This document shows, in pieces, positions 1 to 7,476 of a DNA stretch of 14,628 nucleotides; the first letter of the stretch is position 1, and every line of letters starts with the position of its first letter. Under the pieces are notes generated by a model, which saw only the letters and a list, made by a program, of their open reading frames with translations, made no database searches and was not told the origin of the DNA. Made by a program: the position numbers and the translations under genes. The DNA is from an uncultured Haemophilus sp. (GTDB lineage: Bacteria; Pseudomonadota; Gammaproteobacteria; Enterobacterales; Pasteurellaceae). The DNA lies in contig CABSXY010000024.1 in assembly GCA_902481695.1 (NCBI GenBank), positions 1 to 14,628 of the forward strand. The letters are read 5' to 3'.

Positions 1-753
1 AAAACGGAAGGTATCTGCCAAGAAATTTACGTCGATACGCCGGGACTTCATATTGAAGAAAAACGCGCGATTAACCGTTTAATGAACCGTGCAGCAAGCT
101 CAGCAATCGGGGATGTGGATCTCATTATTTTTGTTGTAGATGGTACACATTGGAATGCCGATGATGAAATGGTGTTAAACAAATTACGTAATGCCAAAGC
201 GCCTGTTGTACTCGCCATTAACAAAGTTGATAACGTCAAGAATAAAGATGATTTATTGCCATTCATTACAGAATTAGGCAGTAAGTTTGACTTTGCACAC
301 ATTGTGCCGATTTCTGCGCAACGTGGTAATAACGTGCATCAATTAGAGAAAATTGTTCGTCAATCATTACGTAAAGGTGTTCATCACTTCCCTGAAGATT
401 ATGTAACGGACCGTTCACAGCGTTTTATGGCGTCAGAAATTATTCGTGAAAAATTAATGCGTTTCACAGGGGAAGAGCTACCTTATTCGGTAACGGTTGA
501 AATTGAACAATTTAAAGTAAATGAGCGTGGTACTTATGAAATTAATGGCTTGATTTTAGTTGAACGCGAAGGCCAAAAGAAAATGGTTATTGGGGCTCAA
601 GGGCAAAAAATTAAAACCATTGGTATGGAAGCGCGCGCTGACATGGAACGCTTATTTGATAATAAAGTACACCTTGAACTTTGGGTAAAAGTGAAGTCCG
701 GTTGGGCGGATGATGAACGCGCCTTAAGAAGTTTAGGTTATATGGATGAATAA
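1..753 (+). CDS. era: GTPase Era, 3' part (5' end outside window)
   Basis: Era is an essential GTPase that binds the 3' end of 16S rRNA and helps mature the 30S subunit at the inner face of the membrane. The window opens inside the gene in frame 1 and gives 250 residues. The Escherichia coli protein has about 301, so roughly the first 50, including the P-loop (G1) and switch I (G2), are missing. Visible are the G3 motif DTPGLH, the G4 motif NKVD, the G5 region ISAQRG, and the C-terminal KH RNA-binding domain with the [11 protein letters not shown] loop. The tail [20 protein letters not shown] is typical of Era. An internal ATG at 82 is in frame but is not the start, because the G3 motif lies upstream of it. 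The next gene is 78 bases downstream and has its own candidate promoter. Confidence 0.97.
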   Translation, partial: KTEGICQEIYVDTPGLHIEEKRAINRLMNRAASSAIGDVDLIIFVVDGTHWNADDEMVLNKLRNAKAPVVLAINKVDNVKNKDDLLPFITELGSKFDFAHIVPISAQRGNNVHQLEKIVRQSLRKGVHHFPEDYVTDRSQRFMASEIIREKLMRFTGEELPYSVTVEIEQFKVNERGTYEINGLILVEREGQKKMVIGAQGQKIKTIGMEARADMERLFDNKVHLELWVKVKSGWADDERALRSLGYMDE

Positions 754-758
754 AAAAC

Positions 759-787
759 TTGAGCAATACTCTATACTATTCTATTAT
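759..787 (+). promoter_or_regulatory. Candidate sigma70 promoter for the lipid cluster
   Basis: TTGAGC at 759-764 and TATTAT at 782-787 are separated by exactly 17 bases. They match the sigma70 consensus at 4/6 and 5/6 positions. The site lies just after the era stop codon and would start RNA about 38 bases before the next gene. No terminator is visible between era and that gene, so read-through from era is also possible. This is a by-eye match only. Confidence 0.45.
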
Positions 788-831
788 TAGCGAAATTTTT
801 ATGTTTACTAATAAAAACAAGGAGATGGTAG

Positions 832-1437
832 ATGAGTATCTATGCCTTAAAACCCAAATTTCAGAATTTACTTCGGCCTTTAGTTAGGCAATTAGCGGCA
901 AAAGGCGTAACAGCAAATCAAGTTACGCTAATTGCCTGCTTACTTTCAATTTTATTAGGTGTGGTTCTCGCACTATTTCCGACATTTTCCTCTCTTTTCT
1001 TTCTTATTCCTATTTGGTTGTTTTTACGTATGGCGTTGAATGCCATTGATGGCATGCTCGCACGTGAATTTAATCAAAAAAGTCGATTAGGCGGCTATCT
1101 TAATGAGATCACTGATGTCGTTTCAGATGCGGCACTTTATCTTCCTTTTGCTTTTGTCGCGCCTTTTGATGGTATTCAAATCTCAAGTATTATTTGGCTT
1201 GCGGCGTTGAGTGAGTTATGTGGCATCTTGGGACAGGTTCAAGGCAAAACGCGTCGTTATGATGGCCCAATGGGTAAAAGTGATCGTGCATTCGTATTTG
1301 GTGTGCTCGGTTTACTCTATGCGGTGAATGGTAGCTTGCATTCGCTTTTCTGGTGGGTAGCCAATATCGTGATTATCTTGCTCATTGTGACTTGTATTAA
1401 GCGAGTAAAAAATGGTTTAGCCGAAGTGACGGAATAA
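832..1437 (+). CDS. CDP-alcohol phosphatidyltransferase family protein, YnbA-like
   Basis: This is an inner-membrane enzyme of 201 residues from the family that moves a phosphatidyl group from a CDP-lipid to an alcohol (the family of PgsA and PssA). The signature is D-x2-D-G-x2-A-R-x8-G-x3-D-x3-D. Here it reads N70-A-I-D73-G-M-L-A-R78, then G87, N91 and D95, so the first and third aspartates are asparagines and D73 and D95 are kept; D99 is an extra aspartate. About five or six hydrophobic helices span residues 33-64 and 100-192. From memory, E. coli YnbA has the same NAxDGMLAR...LNExxD pattern, so this is probably a subfamily trait rather than decay. AAGGAG sits 7 bases before the ATG. The gene heads a three-gene cluster with an acyltransferase and a CdsA-like enzyme. 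The acceptor alcohol cannot be predicted. Confidence 0.85.
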   Translation: MSIYALKPKFQNLLRPLVRQLAAKGVTANQVTLIACLLSILLGVVLALFPTFSSLFFLIPIWLFLRMALNAIDGMLAREFNQKSRLGGYLNEITDVVSDAALYLPFAFVAPFDGIQISSIIWLAALSELCGILGQVQGKTRRYDGPMGKSDRAFVFGVLGLLYAVNGSLHSLFWWVANIVIILLIVTCIKRVKNGLAEVTE

Positions 1438-1448
1438 TAGGAGCAAAT

Positions 1449-2081
1449 ATGTTTGCGAGATTAATCGATTTTTTATTGTGTCGTTTTGCTTCTTTTATTA
1501 CAGGCGTTCGACCACAACCCGCAATTGCGAAACAATCTTCAGAAGGGCATCGAGTCTATTTTGCCAATCATAATAGTCATGGGGATTTTATCTTACTTTG
1601 GATTTCATTGCCTTATGAAGTAAGAAAACAAACTCGCCCTGTTGCAGGCAAAGATTATTGGACGAAAGGCGCAATTCGTCGCTTTTTAGCCTATAAAGTG
1701 TTCAATATGTTACTGATTGAACGTAATAGCCAAGATCCAAAAGCTGCCATACGACAAATGAGCGAAGCATTAGTCAATGACTCCCTGATTATCTTTCCTG
1801 AAGGAACTCGTAAGATGGATGATGATTTACCACTTCAGCCATTTAAAAGCGGATTGTTCTATTTAGCAAAAGAAAATCCCGATTGTGAATTTGTGCCCGT
1901 TTGGATTAGCAATATGAATAATGTTTTACCAAAAGGTTTTATTTTGCCAATACCGTTGTTATGTGATCTGTATGTGGGCGAACCATTAAAGATTGAGAAC
2001 GGAGAGACCAAAGAGGCCTTTTTAACACGTGCTCAATCGGCATTATTAAGTTTAAACGTCAGTGAAAAAGGCAAATCTTAG
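1449..2081 (+). CDS. PlsC-like lysophospholipid/glycerolipid acyltransferase
   Basis: This 210-residue protein belongs to the PlsC family, which transfers an acyl chain to a lysophospholipid such as 1-acylglycerol-3-phosphate at the membrane. The catalytic HX4D motif is H41-N-S-H-G-D46. The acceptor-binding motif FPEGTR begins at F116. Between them, residues around LLIERNS (about 88-94) correspond to motif II. The N-terminus is hydrophobic and may associate with the membrane. It starts 11 bases after the previous stop with AGGAG upstream and ends 6 bases before the cdsA-like gene, so the three genes are almost certainly co-transcribed. It is shorter than typical PlsC (about 245 residues). The housekeeping plsC of this organism is probably elsewhere, with this as a paralogue serving the cluster. 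The substrate is not known. Confidence 0.85.
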   Translation: MFARLIDFLLCRFASFITGVRPQPAIAKQSSEGHRVYFANHNSHGDFILLWISLPYEVRKQTRPVAGKDYWTKGAIRRFLAYKVFNMLLIERNSQDPKAAIRQMSEALVNDSLIIFPEGTRKMDDDLPLQPFKSGLFYLAKENPDCEFVPVWISNMNNVLPKGFILPIPLLCDLYVGEPLKIENGETKEAFLTRAQSALLSLNVSEKGKS

Positions 2082-2087
2082 GAGCAA

Positions 2088-3023
2088 ATGATGACAGAAA
2101 TATGGCAACTCTTCGGTGGTTTATTTATCGCCTTAATTTTTGCTTCCTCAGTGGGATATATTTTAAAACGCAGATCGGGTGTGGATACACCAAATAGCGT
2201 TATTGATAACCTGAATGCACGCATCAATGCTTGGTGGGTGATGATTGGGATTATCTTTATTGCGAGTTTATTGGGCTTTTATGGCGTAATTGGGCTCTTT
2301 TTGATTATTTCATTTATGGGATTGCGTGAGTTTCTTTCTCTATTGAATATTCGTCGAGGCGATCATCTTGCGCTAGCCGCTTGTTTTTATGTGATCTTGC
2401 CATTGCAATATTTTTTAGTCGCCATTGATTGGTTTAGCATGTTCACCATTTTCATTCCCGTATATGGCTTCTTATTTTTACCTATTCTGTCGGCATTACT
2501 CGGCGATCCGGCGCATTTCTTAGATCGTTCAACAAAAATTCAGTGGGCATTGATGATTAGCGTATTCTGTATTTCACATATCCCGGCCTTACTGACACTT
2601 GATATCTCAGGTTATGAAGGAAAAAATCTTTTATTAATGATCTTCTTAATCTTGGTAGTACAGTCAAGTGATGTGTTGCAATACGTTTGGGGTAAACTTT
2701 TTGGTAAGCATAAAATTGCGCCAACCTTATCGCCATCTAAAACGGTAGAAGGGTTTGTTGGTGGGGTATTAAGCGCAAGTTTATTAGGGATGTTGCTTCA
2801 TTGGATGACACCATTTAATGCATGGCAAGCCTTTTTAATGAGTCTGTTAATTTGCTTAATGGGATTCTTAGGGGGACTTGTGATGTCAGCAATGAAACGC
2901 AGTATGGGTGTGAAAGACTGGGGGAATATGATCAGTGGCCATGGTGGTATTTTAGACCGTATGGATTCACTGTGTTTCTCCGCACCAATTTTCTTCCATG
3001 TGGTGCGCTATTTCTGGGCATAG
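2088..3023 (+). CDS. CdsA-like phosphatidate cytidylyltransferase, YnbB-like
   Basis: This is a polytopic membrane protein of 311 residues related to CDP-diacylglycerol synthase, which makes CDP-diacylglycerol from phosphatidate and CTP. The CdsA signature is complete near the C-terminus: S267, K270-R271, K276-D277, H285-G-G and D290-R-M-D293. The second conserved block holds D215, then FGKHKIAPTLSPSKTVEGF (about 225-243), very like genuine CdsA. About seven or eight hydrophobic helices precede it. The start has two adjacent ATG codons (2088 and 2091) preceded by AGGAGC, so either may be used. As the last gene of the lipid cluster it could supply the CDP-lipid used by the phosphatidyltransferase two genes upstream. 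It resembles YnbB more than the housekeeping CdsA in context. Transcription ends at the terminator just downstream. Confidence 0.88.
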   Translation: MMTEIWQLFGGLFIALIFASSVGYILKRRSGVDTPNSVIDNLNARINAWWVMIGIIFIASLLGFYGVIGLFLIISFMGLREFLSLLNIRRGDHLALAACFYVILPLQYFLVAIDWFSMFTIFIPVYGFLFLPILSALLGDPAHFLDRSTKIQWALMISVFCISHIPALLTLDISGYEGKNLLLMIFLILVVQSSDVLQYVWGKLFGKHKIAPTLSPSKTVEGFVGGVLSASLLGMLLHWMTPFNAWQAFLMSLLICLMGFLGGLVMSAMKRSMGVKDWGNMISGHGGILDRMDSLCFSAPIFFHVVRYFWA

Positions 3024-3039
3024 TTATAAATCATGAAAT

Positions 3040-3072
3040 AAAAAAAGAGCGGTTAATTAACCGCTCTTTTTT
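3040..3072. terminator. Bidirectional intrinsic terminator built from inverted AAGAGCGGT
   Basis: A perfect 20-base palindrome at 3047-3066 is flanked by a run of A (3040-3046) and a run of T (3067-3072), so it can stop transcription from both sides. It lies between the convergent cdsA-like gene and alaA, whose stop codon starts at 3074. Each arm contains AAGAGCGGT (3045-3053, and inverted at 3060-3068), which is one base away from the Haemophilus uptake word AAGTGCGGT. Confidence 0.9.
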
Positions 3073-3073
3073 A

Positions 3074-4288
3074 TTATTGACGATAAGTCTCTAAGAATCG
3101 TGCCAATTTGCCAATGGCTTCTTCTAATTGACCGGTATAAGGAAGTGTCACCACACGGAAGTGATCCGGTGAATGCCAGTTAAAGCCTTTACCGTGCACG
3201 AGAAGCACTTTTTCTTTACGTAATAAATCGAGCACAAATTTTTCATCACTATGAATGTTGAATTTTTGGATGTCGAGTTTCGGGAACATATACATCGCCC
3301 CCATTGGTTTTACGCAGCTAATACCTGGGATTTGAGTCAGTAACTCATAGGCTTTATTGCGTTGTTCCAGCAAACGACCGCCCGGTTGAACAAATTCATT
3401 AATACTTTGATAGCCACCTAATGCAGTTTGAATGGCGTGCTGCATCGGTACGTTTGCACATAAACGCATAGACGCCAGCATATCCAGGCCTTCAATATAG
3501 CCTTTAGCATGTTGTTTTGGCCCATTTAAAATCATCCAACCTTGACGGAAACCCGCAACACGATACGCTTTTGATAAACCATTGAATGTAATCGTTAATA
3601 CATCTGGGGCTAGGGCAGCAATATGATGGTGGACAGCACCATCGTATAGAATTTTGTCATAAATCTCGTCTGCAAAAATAATCAGATTATTTTCACGTGC
3701 AACTTGGATAATTTCTTCGAGTAACGCTTTGCTATAAACTGCACCCGTTGGGTTGTTCGGGTTGATCACGACGATAGCTTTGGTTTTGGCATTAACTTTT
3801 GCGCGAATATCATCAATAGCAGGGAACCAACCAGCCTCTTCATCACATAAATAATGTACTGCATTTCCGCCCGCTAATGTCACAGCCGCTGTCCATAATG
3901 GATAGTCTGGCATTGGAACTAAGACTTCATCACCATCATTGAGAAGTGCTTGCATGGACATGGTAATCAATTCAGATACACCATTTCCGATGTACACATC
4001 GTTTACTGTCGCATCATGAATACCTTTAGATTGATAGTATTGCACGATAGCTTTACGTGCCGAATATAACCCTTTGGAATCGCAATAACCTTGTGCAGAG
4101 GGTAGGTTGCGGATAACATCAACTAAAATTTCATCAGGCGCTTCAAAACCAAATGGGGCAGGGTTGCCAATATTAAGCTTTAAAATTTTATTGCCTTCTT
4201 CTTCTAGGCGTAAAGCTTCTTTGTGAACCGGTCCACGAATATCGTAGCAAACGTGTTCTAATTTGTCTGATTTCGGAAAAGATCTCAT
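3074..4288 (-). CDS. alaA: Glutamate-pyruvate (alanine) aminotransferase AlaA
   Basis: AlaA is a cytosolic PLP-dependent class I/II aminotransferase that makes alanine from pyruvate and glutamate. The protein aligns with E. coli AlaA nearly from end to end, including SKLE/DKLE-VCYDIRGP near the start, GNPAPFGF, INPNNPTGAVYSK and FADEIYDKILYD. The PLP lysine is K240 in NGLSKAYRVAGFRQGW, the same number as I recall for E. coli. Two starts are possible, 4297 and 4288. I chose 4288 because AGGA lies 8 bases before it, whereas AGG directly abuts the upstream ATG. This start also gives 404 residues and aligns residue for residue with the E. coli N-terminus. It is transcribed divergently from menF and ends against a shared bidirectional terminator. 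Confidence 0.95.
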   Translation of the reverse strand: MRSFPKSDKLEHVCYDIRGPVHKEALRLEEEGNKILKLNIGNPAPFGFEAPDEILVDVIRNLPSAQGYCDSKGLYSARKAIVQYYQSKGIHDATVNDVYIGNGVSELITMSMQALLNDGDEVLVPMPDYPLWTAAVTLAGGNAVHYLCDEEAGWFPAIDDIRAKVNAKTKAIVVINPNNPTGAVYSKALLEEIIQVARENNLIIFADEIYDKILYDGAVHHHIAALAPDVLTITFNGLSKAYRVAGFRQGWMILNGPKQHAKGYIEGLDMLASMRLCANVPMQHAIQTALGGYQSINEFVQPGGRLLEQRNKAYELLTQIPGISCVKPMGAMYMFPKLDIQKFNIHSDEKFVLDLLRKEKVLLVHGKGFNWHSPDHFRVVTLPYTGQLEEAIGKLARFLETYRQ

Positions 4289-4442
4289 TAGTAACATCCT
4301 ATGATAATTAGATTTTCATTCAAAAATTACGTCTAATTTACGCTTAAATTCTTATCTTGAAAAGATTTAATAAAAAAATTTTTTGAATGTATTAAAGTGC
4401 GGTAGAATATGGGCTAATTTTTTGTGTGTTTTATTATTTTTC
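4289..4442. promoter_or_regulatory. Divergent alaA / menF intergenic region
   Basis: This very AT-rich gap of about 150 bases must hold the promoters of both alaA (leftward) and menF (rightward). A TAGAAT box at 4403-4408 could be a menF -10, but no good -35 lies 16-18 bases upstream and the box overlaps an uptake sequence, so I do not call a promoter. The stretch 4410-4442 before menF is U-rich with no Shine-Dalgarno sequence. No known operator or riboswitch was recognised. Confidence 0.4.
4395..4403 (+). repeat. DNA uptake signal sequence (USS)
   Basis: Exact AAGTGCGGT. It is followed by AT-rich segments (agaatat and, after a short gap, tttttt), which fit the extended Haemophilus USS. It lies in the intergenic region upstream of menF. 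Confidence 0.92.
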
Positions 4443-5723
4443 ATGGGCCCTTTAGAACAAGCTAAATCTGAGCTAATTCGCCAGTTTGAAACCTTGGCGA
4501 CAACTGATCAGCAACCCACTATTGTACGTCTTCAGACGAAGGTGAAATTGGGTGTTGATCTTTTGGCATGGATGAAAGGGCAACTTGTTTATCCACAATT
4601 TTATTTACGTTTTCGTGATAAAGCTAAAACCGTCGCAGCGGTGGGGAAAGTGCGGTCATTTTCAGATGTGAATTTGGCACAGCAATTTATCCAAGAACAC
4701 GATTTCCCTTTAGTGGGCGGTTTACAGTTTCAAGGTGAAAGCCAGTTTATTTTGCCTCAAGTTTTAATTGAACAACAACGTGGAGAGACTGAGATTTCAG
4801 TTTTTGTTGAAACAAATGAGCTTAATCTGGCAAAAGCGGTATTGAATTCATTCGAAAAAACGACCGCACTTTTACCACTTAATCAATTAACCATCGAAAA
4901 CGTAGAGCCAAAAGCGAATCAAGGCACGTGGTGTGATTGGGTCAATCAAGCGCTCACTCGAATTCGCCAAGGGGAATTAACCAAGCTCGTCTTAGCAAAT
5001 GAAACAGTGTTTCGCATTCATGGCGAATTAAACGGAAAAGATTTTCTTGCTGCAAGCCAAGCAAAAAATAGTGGTTGTTACCATTTTTTATGGGCAGATA
5101 ATGGTGAAAACTGTTTTGTAGGTTCGACGCCTGAACGCTTATTTGCACGAGATGATCATCAGTTATTTACGGAGGCGCTTGCGGGGACTGCACCTGTTAG
5201 TGATAATCCGAGTGAAAATGATGAACGCGCGAATTGGTTATTAAATGATGAAAAAAACCTCAATGAAAACTGGTTGGTGGTTGAAGATATTTCACAAAAT
5301 ATCAGTCACTTAGTGGAACAAATTACCGTTGACGATGTCGCATTAAAGTCATTACGCAAAGTGCAGCATTTGATTCGAAAAATGCAAGCAAAATTGACCG
5401 CACTTTGTACGGATGCCGATTTACTGAAGGCGATTCATCCAACGGCGGCTGTATCAGGCTTACCACAGCAACAAGCGAAGAAAGCCTTGGCTGAAATTGA
5501 AACTTTTGATCGTCGTTGGTATGCCGGTACATTAGGCATGATGAGTCAACATCTTTCAGAATTTTGCGTCACCATTCGTTCGGCTTTTATTGAAGAAAAC
5601 CGAGTGCGTGTATTTGCTGGAGCCGGTATTGTGGAAGGCTCACAACCTGTAGAAGAGTGGTTAGAAATTGAACGTAAAGCGGCAGGGCTCATTTCCCTGT
5701 TTGCAGAGAATAACGGAGAATAA
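4443..5723 (+). CDS. menF: Isochorismate synthase MenF
   Basis: MenF converts chorismate to isochorismate, the first committed step of menaquinone synthesis, in the cytosol with Mg2+. Family markers are present. K181 in ELTKLVLAN corresponds to the general base K190 of E. coli MenF. E231 in GSTPER corresponds to the general acid E240. TEALAGT, RKVQHL and the C-terminal GAGIVEGSQP with EWLEIERKAAGL are all seen. I placed the start at ATG 4443 (426 residues). It aligns with the E. coli start, and Y50 of YPQFY falls at the same number. The frame stays open upstream to a TTG at 4383, but that extension would add an implausible hydrophobic leader running across a USS. There is no clear Shine-Dalgarno sequence before 4443. 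The gene contains three further USS copies. menD follows after 5 bases. Confidence 0.95.
   Translation: MGPLEQAKSELIRQFETLATTDQQPTIVRLQTKVKLGVDLLAWMKGQLVYPQFYLRFRDKAKTVAAVGKVRSFSDVNLAQQFIQEHDFPLVGGLQFQGESQFILPQVLIEQQRGETEISVFVETNELNLAKAVLNSFEKTTALLPLNQLTIENVEPKANQGTWCDWVNQALTRIRQGELTKLVLANETVFRIHGELNGKDFLAASQAKNSGCYHFLWADNGENCFVGSTPERLFARDDHQLFTEALAGTAPVSDNPSENDERANWLLNDEKNLNENWLVVEDISQNISHLVEQITVDDVALKSLRKVQHLIRKMQAKLTALCTDADLLKAIHPTAAVSGLPQQQAKKALAEIETFDRRWYAGTLGMMSQHLSEFCVTIRSAFIEENRVRVFAGAGIVEGSQPVEEWLEIERKAAGLISLFAENNGE
4648..4656 (+). repeat. DNA uptake signal sequence (USS)
   Basis: Exact AAGTGCGGT inside menF, read in frame as part of the peptide GKVRSF, followed by an AT-rich stretch. 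Confidence 0.9.
4863..4871 (-). repeat. DNA uptake signal sequence (USS), inverted
   Basis: Exact ACCGCACTT inside menF, encoding TALL in KTTALLPL. It is 206 bases beyond the previous copy and in the opposite orientation. Confidence 0.9.
5397..5405 (-). repeat. DNA uptake signal sequence (USS), inverted
   Basis: Exact ACCGCACTT inside menF, encoding LTAL in KLTALCTD. It is the fourth copy within about 1 kb. Confidence 0.9.
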
Positions 5724-5728
5724 GAAGA

Positions 5729-7435
5729 ATGTCTGTAAGCGTATTTAATCGTTGTTGGTCAAAGGTGATCTTAGAAACCTTGGTTCGCCAAGGCGTGAGT
5801 CACTTTTGTATTGCGCCAGGTTCACGCTCAACACCTTTAACGCTAGAAGCTGTGCGTTTACAAAATGCTTCTCGTGCAACGTGCCATAGTCACTTTGATG
5901 AACGTGGTTTAGGCTTTTTTGCCTTGGGGATTGCAAAATCTACTCAAGCACCTGTTGCCGTGATTGTCACCTCGGGCACAGCTGCAGCCAATTTATATCC
6001 TGCGATTATTGAAGCTCGCCAAACAGGCGTGAATTTAATTATTCTTACCGCTGATCGTCCACCTGAATTATGGGAATGTGGGGCAAATCAAGCTATCGTG
6101 CAACAAAATATGTTTGCCGATTACCCCGTTGCAAGTGTCAATCTACCTAAACCTCAGGCAGATTATGCAGCAAAATGGTTAATTTCGACGTTAGAACAAG
6201 CTTTCTATAAACAAAAGCAACAACCAGGTGTGGTACATATCAATGTGCCTTTTGCAGAGCCACTTTATAATGCCCAAGATCAAGAAATTGACGGTCATCC
6301 ATGGTTAATACCAATTCAACGTTGGTTAAGTCAGCCTAAAAATTGGGTTGATCATCAACCATTACAGCAAGAAGTGTTAATGCACGAGAATTGGGATACT
6401 TGGCGTACGAAACGTGGTGTGATTGTGGCAGGACAATTAACGCCTGAACAAGCAATGGGCATTAACTCATGGGCAAATACCATGGGATGGATTTTGCTTA
6501 CGGATATTCAATCAGGTGTAGAACCTCTCATGCCTTATGCGGATATTTGGTTAGCAAACCAAACTGTGAAGCAAAAATTACTTCAAGCTGATATTGTGAT
6601 TCAATTTGGCTCTCGTTTTATCAGTAAACGGATTAACCAATTCTTAGCGGAATTCCAAGGTGAATTTTGGGTGGTGGAGCAAAGTCAAAATGCAGTTGAT
6701 CCAAACCACCATACGCAAACTCGCTTTAACGCCAAAGCTCATCATTGGTTACGTGCACACCCGCCATTGCGTCAAAAGCCTTGGTTGCTCGAACCTCTTG
6801 CACTTTCGAAATTCTGTGCAACCTTTATCGAACAACAAGTCGGTGGTAATCTTAATGAAGCCTCATTAGCACATCATATTGAGCGTGTTTTACCTTACAA
6901 CGGTATTTTGTTCTTAGGAAACAGTCTTTTTGTGCGTTTGGTTGATGCGTTAACCAAATTACCCGAAGGGTATCCGATTTATACCAACCGTGGTGCAAGC
7001 GGAATTGATGGCTTATTAGCAACGGCTGCAGGTATTGGTATCGGTGCCGATCAACCTGTGGTGGCCATGATTGGCGATACGTCTACGCTTTATGATTTGA
7101 ACTCTTTAGCCTTATTTAAGAATGTGACTCAACCAACTATTATTTTTGTAATTAACAATAATGGTGGCGCAATCTTTGATATGTTGCCGGTGGATGAAGA
7201 GGTGAAAGAGCAGTTCTATCGCTTGCCACATAATGGTGATTTCTCTCAAGTCGCGGCAATGTTTGGCTTAAAATATGCCCTGCCTTACACCTGGGCAGAT
7301 TTAAGCTCCGTGTTAAAACAAGCTTATACTCGCCGCCGTGCGACATTAATTGAAATCAAAACAAACCCAAGTGATGGCAGCGCAACCTATAAGCGCTTGA
7401 TTGAACAAATCAGCCACGCGGTTATTGGTGAATAA
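5729..7435 (+). CDS. menD: 2-succinyl-5-enolpyruvyl-6-hydroxy-3-cyclohexene-1-carboxylate synthase MenD
   Basis: MenD is a thiamine-diphosphate enzyme that joins 2-oxoglutarate (after decarboxylation) to isochorismate, giving SEPHCHC. It is cytosolic and acts right after MenF. The 568 residues are close to the E. coli length of 556. The N-terminal pyrimidine-binding domain has CIAPGSRSTPLT (27-38) and E58 in FDERGLGFFALG, matching the catalytic cofactor-activating glutamate (E55 in E. coli). The C-terminal pyrophosphate domain has the ThDP/Mg2+ motif from GDTS (449-452) to NNNGG (476-480), then AIFDMLP. The isochorismate-contacting segment TNRGASGIDG (419-428) is intact. It begins 5 bases after menF and is presumably translated from the same mRNA. 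A stable hairpin lies just after its stop codon, before menH. Confidence 0.97.
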   Translation: MSVSVFNRCWSKVILETLVRQGVSHFCIAPGSRSTPLTLEAVRLQNASRATCHSHFDERGLGFFALGIAKSTQAPVAVIVTSGTAAANLYPAIIEARQTGVNLIILTADRPPELWECGANQAIVQQNMFADYPVASVNLPKPQADYAAKWLISTLEQAFYKQKQQPGVVHINVPFAEPLYNAQDQEIDGHPWLIPIQRWLSQPKNWVDHQPLQQEVLMHENWDTWRTKRGVIVAGQLTPEQAMGINSWANTMGWILLTDIQSGVEPLMPYADIWLANQTVKQKLLQADIVIQFGSRFISKRINQFLAEFQGEFWVVEQSQNAVDPNHHTQTRFNAKAHHWLRAHPPLRQKPWLLEPLALSKFCATFIEQQVGGNLNEASLAHHIERVLPYNGILFLGNSLFVRLVDALTKLPEGYPIYTNRGASGIDGLLATAAGIGIGADQPVVAMIGDTSTLYDLNSLALFKNVTQPTIIFVINNNGGAIFDMLPVDEEVKEQFYRLPHNGDFSQVAAMFGLKYALPYTWADLSSVLKQAYTRRRATLIEIKTNPSDGSATYKRLIEQISHAVIGE

Positions 7436-7442
7436 TTTCTTT

Positions 7443-7461
7443 CCCCTCTTATATAGAGGGG
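7443..7461 (+). terminator. Hairpin between menD and menH: weak terminator or attenuator
   Basis: CCCCTCT (7443-7449) pairs perfectly with AGAGGGG (7455-7461) around a 5-base loop. The following bases are U-rich but interrupted (ATTTCTTTA), so it would be a weak intrinsic terminator. The 3' arm carries GAGGGG, the only Shine-Dalgarno-like sequence near menH, so the stem could also hide the ribosome site. Whether it ends, attenuates or merely stabilises the menFD message cannot be told from sequence. Confidence 0.55.
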
Positions 7462-7476
7462 ATTTCTTTATATGGC

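Noticed and set aside
786..815. TTATTAG ... CTAATAA inverted repeat before the lipid cluster
   Set aside because: It is an A-T-rich stem with a loop of about 17 bases, too weak to be a terminator or a convincing operator.
2822..3094. Open frame of 90 codons overlapping the end of the cdsA-like gene
   Set aside because: It lies in another frame of a gene with a complete CdsA signature and runs through the terminator; no recognisable product.
4408..4416. Two-codon frame ATG GGC TAA upstream of menF
   Set aside because: It has no ribosome site and overlaps the weak -10-like box, so it is probably chance, unlike the one before menH.
4289..4442. Strong promoter pair between alaA and menF
   Set aside because: Several -10-like words exist in this AT-rich stretch, but none has a good -35 at 16-18 bases, so no specific promoter is claimed.
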